Positions 42,323 through 46,124 of a stretch of 46,124 bases of DNA are shown here, in pieces (the first letter of the stretch is position 1; the number at the start of each line of letters is the position of its first letter). Location: NCBI RefSeq assembly GCF_900114185.1, contig NZ_FOSE01000001.1, positions 1-46,124 on the forward strand, in the 5' to 3' direction. Under the pieces are notes generated by a model. That model had not been told where the DNA came from. It did not search any database and saw only the letters and a list, made by a program, of their open reading frames with translations. This DNA comes from Cellulomonas sp. KH9 (GTDB lineage Bacteria > Actinomycetota > Actinomycetes > Actinomycetales > Cellulomonadaceae). Made by a program: the position numbers and the translations under genes.

Positions 42323-43225
42323 TCACACCCGGGGGAAGGTCACCCCCGTGAGCTGCTCGGACACCGTCCACAGGCGCTCCTGGACCGCCTCGTCGTGGGA
42401 CTGCGGGCTGGAGGAGACCACCGTGGGGTGGCCGCTGATCTCCCGCCGCCCGCCGGGGCCGTAGTACTGGCCGCCGACGACGTGCGGGTCGGTGGCGGCG
42501 CGCACGGTGGGCAGCGCACCCATCGCGGCGCTCTGGAAGAACGGCCCCGCGATGCGGCCGACGATCAGCTGCATCGCCGCCGGTGCGGCGCGCAGCAGCT
42601 CGGTCCGGGAGATGCCCGGGTGGGCCGCGACCGCCACGGTGGTGCCGTGCGACGCGAGCCGACGCTGCAGCGCGTACGTGAACATGAGGTTGGCGAGCTT
42701 CGACTGCCCGTAGGCACCGACCCGGCTGTACGACCGCTCCCACTGCAGGTCGTCGAAGTGGATGTCCGCGCGCAGGCGGTGGGCGGTGCTCGCGACCGTC
42801 ACCACCCGCGAGCCGGGGGTGGGCAGCAGCCGGTCGAGCAGCAGGCCGGTGAGGGCGAAGTGCCCGAGGTGGTTGGTGCCGAGGTGCAGCTCGAAGCCGT
42901 CGGCGGTGGTCTGCCGGGGGGTGTACATGACGCCGGCGTTGTTGATCAGCAGGTCGAGGCGCGGGTGCGCGGCGCGCAGGTCGGCCGCGGCCGACCGCAC
43001 GGACGCGAGGGACGTCAGGTCGAGCGCCTGGACGCTGACGTCGCCGCCGATGCGGGAGGCCGCCTGCTTGCCCTTCTCCACGTCGCGGACGGCCAGGACG
43101 ACGCTCGCCCCGTGCTGCGCGAGCACGCGGGCGGTCTCGTAGCCCAGGCCGGAGGTGGCGCCGGTCACGACGGCCACGCGGCCGCCCTGGTCGGGGACGT
43201 GCTCGTCGGTCCAGCGCTCGTCCAT
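42323..43225 (-). CDS. SDR-family oxidoreductase (retinol dehydrogenase-like)
   Basis: This 300-residue SDR has VAVVTGATSGLGYETARVLA (loop at about residues 22-29), LINNAGVMYTPRQTTADGFE, and YGQSKLANLMFTYAL with the Tyr and Lys. HPGISRTEL and a long substrate loop are like the retinol dehydrogenase/WWOX-type SDRs. It is divergent from a TetR gene, and the 99-bp gap contains three copies of an inverted-repeat site. It probably acts on a lipophilic alcohol or ketone that is sensed by that regulator. Confidence 0.87.
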   Translation of the reverse strand: MDERWTDEHVPDQGGRVAVVTGATSGLGYETARVLAQHGASVVLAVRDVEKGKQAASRIGGDVSVQALDLTSLASVRSAAADLRAAHPRLDLLINNAGVMYTPRQTTADGFELHLGTNHLGHFALTGLLLDRLLPTPGSRVVTVASTAHRLRADIHFDDLQWERSYSRVGAYGQSKLANLMFTYALQRRLASHGTTVAVAAHPGISRTELLRAAPAAMQLIVGRIAGPFFQSAAMGALPTVRAATDPHVVGGQYYGPGGRREISGHPTVVSSSPQSHDEAVQERLWTVSEQLTGVTFPRV

Positions 43226-43241
43226 GGGGGTCTCCTCAATG

Positions 43242-43306
43242 TACCGCCGGTCTCTTGTGGCGAACGTAAGGGACCGCCGGTCTGCTAGTCAAGAGACCGG
43301 CGGTCC
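43242..43306. promoter_or_regulatory. three-part operator between SDR and TetR genes
   Basis: GGACCGCCGGTCT (43271-43283) and AGACCGGCGGTCC (43294-43306) form a perfect 13-base inverted repeat with a 10-base centre. A third copy, TACCGCCGGTCTCTTG at 43242-43257, repeats the left arm as a direct copy and extends with CTTG. The array fills the gap between the divergent SDR (start 43225) and TetR (start 43325) genes. Repression of both by the TetR protein is expected. Confidence 0.75.
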
Positions 43307-43324
43307 GTAAGTTAGGCTCGGACC

Positions 43325-43990
43325 GTGACGTTCCAGCGTGCGCGAAGCGAGGAGCAGCGGCAGGTCCGGCGCCGCGCGATCCTCGACACGGCCGCGGCGA
43401 TGCTGGACGAGATGCCCGTGGCGGACGTGACCCTCAACGAGCTCAGCCGGCGCGTGGGGCTCGCGAAGTCCAACGTCCTGCGGTACTTCGACTCCCGCGA
43501 GGCGATCCTCCTCGAGCTGCTGGACGACTTCCTGGCGGACTGGCTGCGCGACCTGGAGCAGGACCTCGCCGCGGGCATCGACGCGGACGCGGCACCGCAG
43601 GACCGGGCGCACCGGCTCGCCGAGGTCATCAGCGCGTCGCTGGCGGCACGGCCCGTGCTGTGCGACCTCTTCGGCGCCCAGGGCGGGGTGCTCGAGCACA
43701 ACGTCTCGGTGGAGGTCGTGACGCGGCACAAGCGTGCGTCGCTCGCGCTGCTCGACACCCTGGCCGGGCTCGTCCGCCGGCACCTGCCCGAGGTCGGCGA
43801 CGACGCCCGCCTGTTCGGCCTCATGAGCCTCGTCATGGCCGGTGCCGTGTCGTCGTACGTCCCGCCGCCGCCGAGCGTCCTCGCGGCCTACGCCGCCGAT
43901 CCGTCCCTCGCCGTGCTCCACCTCGACCTGCGCGAGGCGCTCGAGGTCGCCCTCACCTCCACGCTGCTGGGCGTGCTGCCGCGCGACTGA
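43325..43990 (+). CDS. TetR-family regulator of the divergent SDR
   Basis: The 221-residue protein has a TetR helix-turn-helix at about residues 15-60 (VADVTLNELSRRVGLAKSNV, LRYFDSREAI). The C-terminal helical domain (CDLFGAQGGVLEHNVSVEVV, LMSLVMAGAVSSYVPPPPS) binds the inducer. It starts with GTG at 43325 immediately after the inverted-repeat operator, so autorepression is likely together with control of the SDR gene. Confidence 0.86.
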   Translation: MTFQRARSEEQRQVRRRAILDTAAAMLDEMPVADVTLNELSRRVGLAKSNVLRYFDSREAILLELLDDFLADWLRDLEQDLAAGIDADAAPQDRAHRLAEVISASLAARPVLCDLFGAQGGVLEHNVSVEVVTRHKRASLALLDTLAGLVRRHLPEVGDDARLFGLMSLVMAGAVSSYVPPPPSVLAAYAADPSLAVLHLDLREALEVALTSTLLGVLPRD

Positions 43991-44063
43991 GCCGTCGGCC
44001 GGCGGGCCTGAGCGCGCCGGTCGGCCGCGGTGAGCAGTGCGGGGGAGCGTCGCAGGTTCGCCG

Positions 44064-44471
44064 TCACCGCGCCGTGCCGGCGAACCGGGCGACCGACTCG
44101 GCCGTCACGGGCGTGAACAGGTTCACGAGGGTCCCGTCGGGGTCGCGGACGAGCAGCGAGCGATTGCCCCAGGGCATCGTCGTCGGCGGGGCGACGACCT
44201 CGACCGAGCCGCCCGGCAGCGCCGCGAACACCGCGTCGACGTCATCGACCAGGAGCTCCACGATGGCCGAGCGGTTGTCCGCAGGGCGCGCGGCACCAGG
44301 GACGAGGAGATCGACGGTGCGCACGCTGCCGATGGCGATCGTGCCGCCGACGGTGCGCAGCTCCGCGAAGTCGGGCGACGGGCGGTCGGCGACGAGGCCC
44401 GTGAGCCGCTCGTAGAAGCTGACGAGGCGAGCCACGTCAGCAGTGATGAGGCGGACGGAGACGAGGTTCAC
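44064..44471 (-). CDS. VOC-superfamily (glyoxalase-like) protein
   Basis: The 135-residue protein has one vicinal oxygen chelate domain: VSVRLITADVARLVSFYERL at the start, AIVELLVDDVDAVFAALPGG in the middle and LLVRDPDGTLVNLFTPV at the end. It lacks the catalytic Glu spacing of glyoxalase I as far as I can tell, so the chemistry is open; resistance or dioxygenase roles are known. The GTG at 44471 has GGAGG upstream. Confidence 0.82.
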   Translation of the reverse strand: MNLVSVRLITADVARLVSFYERLTGLVADRPSPDFAELRTVGGTIAIGSVRTVDLLVPGAARPADNRSAIVELLVDDVDAVFAALPGGSVEVVAPPTTMPWGNRSLLVRDPDGTLVNLFTPVTAESVARFAGTAR

Positions 44472-44576
44472 GGGGACCTCCGGACGGGGAGTGGTGGTCG
44501 CGCGGCTGCGCGATCGGCACCACCGTGGACCTGCCCGGCGACACCCCGGTGTCGGTGTTCCGGTGCCGCGCGTCGA

Positions 44577-45275
44577 TCACAGGAACGTCAGCGTGCGCAG
44601 GTCGCCCTCCGGCACCTGCACGTCCCCCGGGTGCACGGTGCGGCGCGGCGCGGTCTCCGCGGTGGCGGTGACCCGATCGACGCGGTCGAGCCGGAAGGCC
44701 CGCAGCCCGTCACGCAGGCGGCACCAGCCGAGCAGGTACCAGCCGGACGTCGAGCCGACGTACCCCACCGGTTCGACGTCGCGCGTGGTGGACCGGCCGT
44801 CCCGGTCGGTGTACCGGACCCGCAGGACCCGCCGGGCGGACACCGCGTCGGTGAGCAGCGGCGGCACGGCCGGCGCGTCGGGGTCGGCGCCCACGAGGTG
44901 CACCCGTGAGACGAGGTCCTGCGCCGCCGCCGCGTCGTCGTCGCGCATGGCCGCGAGGAGCTTGCGCAGCGCGGTGCTGCCGGCGGCGTGGAAGGGGGTC
45001 CCCACGGCTCCGTGCAGCGCGACGGCGACGGCGACCGCCTCGTCCGGGCTGAAGTTGACCGGTGGCAGCGTCCGGGCACGGTCCAGGCAGTAGCCCCCGG
45101 TACGCCGCGGCTCGGCCCAGACAGGCGTGCCGGCCTGCTGCAGGGCGCTGATGTCGCGCTCGATCGTGCGCGTGCTGACCTCGAACCGCGCCGCCAACCA
45201 GGTCGCGCTCCGCGGGCGCGGTGCGACGGCACGGAGCTCCTCCACCAGCGCGTACAGCCGGTCGGTCCGGTTCAT
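44577..45275 (-). CDS. YafY-type HTH/WYL-domain regulator
   Basis: The 232-residue protein has an N-terminal HTH_11 winged helix (ATWLAARFEVSTRTIERDIS, ALQQAGTPVWAEPRRTGGYC) and a C-terminal WYL domain (VEPVGYVGSTSGWYLLGWCR contains the WYL triad, here as WYLLGW). WYL regulators sense nucleic-acid or small-molecule ligands and are often next to the genes they regulate. The VOC gene lies 105 bp downstream on the same strand and is a plausible partner. Confidence 0.86.
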   Translation of the reverse strand: MNRTDRLYALVEELRAVAPRPRSATWLAARFEVSTRTIERDISALQQAGTPVWAEPRRTGGYCLDRARTLPPVNFSPDEAVAVAVALHGAVGTPFHAAGSTALRKLLAAMRDDDAAAAQDLVSRVHLVGADPDAPAVPPLLTDAVSARRVLRVRYTDRDGRSTTRDVEPVGYVGSTSGWYLLGWCRLRDGLRAFRLDRVDRVTATAETAPRRTVHPGDVQVPEGDLRTLTFL

Positions 45276-45851
45276 CCGGCGACCATAGGCCCGCCGCGGG
45301 TCGCCCGCGCGGGCGTCGCAGCGGCGCGGGTCGCCCGATCCCGGAGGTCGCGCTGCGGTGTGGGCCCGTCCGGTGGGCCGCCGCTACCGCGGCCCCGCGG
45401 CCGTCGCAGGGGCGCGCCACTCGGCGGCACAGGCGCGACCGTGACTGGCGCCGACTCGCCGTCCAGCAGCAGCTGCCTGGCGTGACCCTTCGCACTCGAG
45501 GAGGCTGCAGCGATGCCGGCTGAGCGGCGTCCTGAGGCCTGAAATCCTCGGGACCGCCACGTCCGCGACGTCAGGACGTGGCCAGGTCCGCCTGGATCAT
45601 GCGGATGACGGTCGCGAGGACGCCGGATGCCAGCAGCCCCGACCCGAGCCGCCCCGTCGTGTCCTCGCCGAGCAGGGGAAGCCGCCGCAGCGCCGCCCGT
45701 TACGGAGAGACGGGCGGAGAAGCTCGCCATCGACCCCGGCGGACACCCCGGGCTGGTCACCTCAGGAGCAGAGCGCCCCGTTCACCGTGAAGCCGGTGGC
45801 GGACGCCCACCGGCAGCGTGCTCGGTGACGCCTCGGTCCCAGGTGCCCGGG
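45276..45851. other. gene-poor stretch with a C-terminal fragment
   Basis: This holds no full gene. On the minus strand, 45571-45699 reads LPLLGEDTTGRLGSGLLASG and ends QADLATS before a TGA, preceded by a TAA. It looks like the tail of a lost protein. The rest shows no clear protein composition, hairpin or repeat. Confidence 0.3.
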
Positions 45852-46124
45852 CTATGTGAGATTGACCATGTACAGCCGGTCTCCGGGAACCAGCTCGTCA
45901 CCCTGGAAGTAGACGACGTCGTCAGCGACGAACGGAGTGGAGCTGAGGTGCGGGGTGTGGAGCAGCTCTCCGTCGGAGCCGTCGGTCCTGACCCGGTACA
46001 GCTTGTTGTTCGTGCCCCGGTAGTAGATGACGCCTCCGCTCACGAACGGCGCTGACGACGTCTTGTTGTCGCCGATCACGCTGCCGTTGGTGCCGTCGAT
46101 GTCGACCCGGTACAGGTAGTTGTT
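45852..46124 (-). CDS. repeat-rich protein, 3' end only (cut by the window edge)
   Basis: The last 90 residues of a larger protein are visible. They consist of repeats of about 40 residues with the pattern LYRVDIDGTNGS, then SAPFVSGGVIYYRGTNNKLY and STPFVADDVVYFQGDE, as in beta-propeller or DUF5050-type proteins. These are usually secreted or lipoprotein receptors and binding scaffolds. The reading frame is open to the edge at 46124, so the start and any signal peptide lie outside. Lower GC and rich in Asn, Tyr and Gly compared with neighbours. Confidence 0.7.
   Translation of the reverse strand, partial: NNYLYRVDIDGTNGSVIGDNKTSSAPFVSGGVIYYRGTNNKLYRVRTDGSDGELLHTPHLSSTPFVADDVVYFQGDELVPGDRLYMVNLT

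Noticed and set aside
1..46124. CRISPR arrays, tRNA or rRNA genes, transposases, prophage genes
   Set aside because: None was recognised by eye on either strand; no regularly spaced short repeats, cloverleaf or transposase motifs were found.

Overview
The window is a very GC-rich stretch of actinobacterial chromosome. Many genes start with GTG and overlap by 4 bases (ATGA/GTGA). TetR regulators and LivGFHM-type transport are abundant. A Micrococcales genus such as Cellulomonas would fit, but that is inferred from style, not from a marker gene. No rRNA, tRNA, CRISPR array, transposase or prophage gene was seen.

Region 1 (about 2.1-22.8 kb) is an acyl-CoA catabolic block. It holds two SDRs, a TetR regulator and a quinone-reductase-like MDR (2.1-5.3 kb), then a complete branched-chain-type ABC importer (5.4-10.2 kb). 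On the minus strand lie an acyl-CoA synthetase, an ACAD10/11-type acyl-CoA dehydrogenase and a partner kinase-like phosphotransferase (11.3-15.3 kb). A thioesterase, a second TetR, a glutaryl-CoA-dehydrogenase-like enzyme and a thiolase follow (16.6-20.4 kb), then a MaoC hydratase, a FabG-like SDR and a zinc alcohol dehydrogenase (20.4-22.8 kb). Four promoters in this block carry the same 20-bp operator (start CATACCG, near-palindromic), so it looks like one regulon. The kinase plus ACAD11 plus ligase combination points to hydroxy-acid or lactone-type substrates (inference). Two defence genes sit among these operons: an orphan AbiEi-type antitoxin with a decayed partner (10.3-11.1 kb), and an Abi/HEPN protein whose upstream region folds into two hairpins (15.6-16.5 kb).

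Region 2 (about 23.9-33.7 kb) is the most unusual part. A TmrB-like ATPase gene (33.1-33.7 kb) and a beheaded 565-bp copy of it (23.9-24.5 kb) lie as direct repeats either side of a tightly overlapping, plus-strand cluster. The cluster encodes a DUF4430-type lipoprotein, an S-component-like membrane protein, a 54-residue peptide, an 86-residue protein, a cobalamin-binding-domain radical SAM enzyme, a divergent arginase-family protein, a DegT-like PLP protein, an unrecognised protein and an MFS exporter. I read it as a candidate ribosomal peptide (RiPP) pathway in which a short precursor is modified by a B12 radical SAM enzyme and perhaps by a peptide arginase, then exported.

Region 3 (about 34-46 kb) is ordinary housekeeping and accessory content: a secreted lectin-like protein, HAD hydrolase, epimerase, membrane alpha/beta hydrolase, OsmC protein, methyltransferase, CorA transporter, DUF4166 and SRPBCC proteins, an SDR divergent from its TetR regulator with a clear operator, a VOC protein, a WYL regulator, and the end of a repeat-rich secreted-type protein cut by the window edge.
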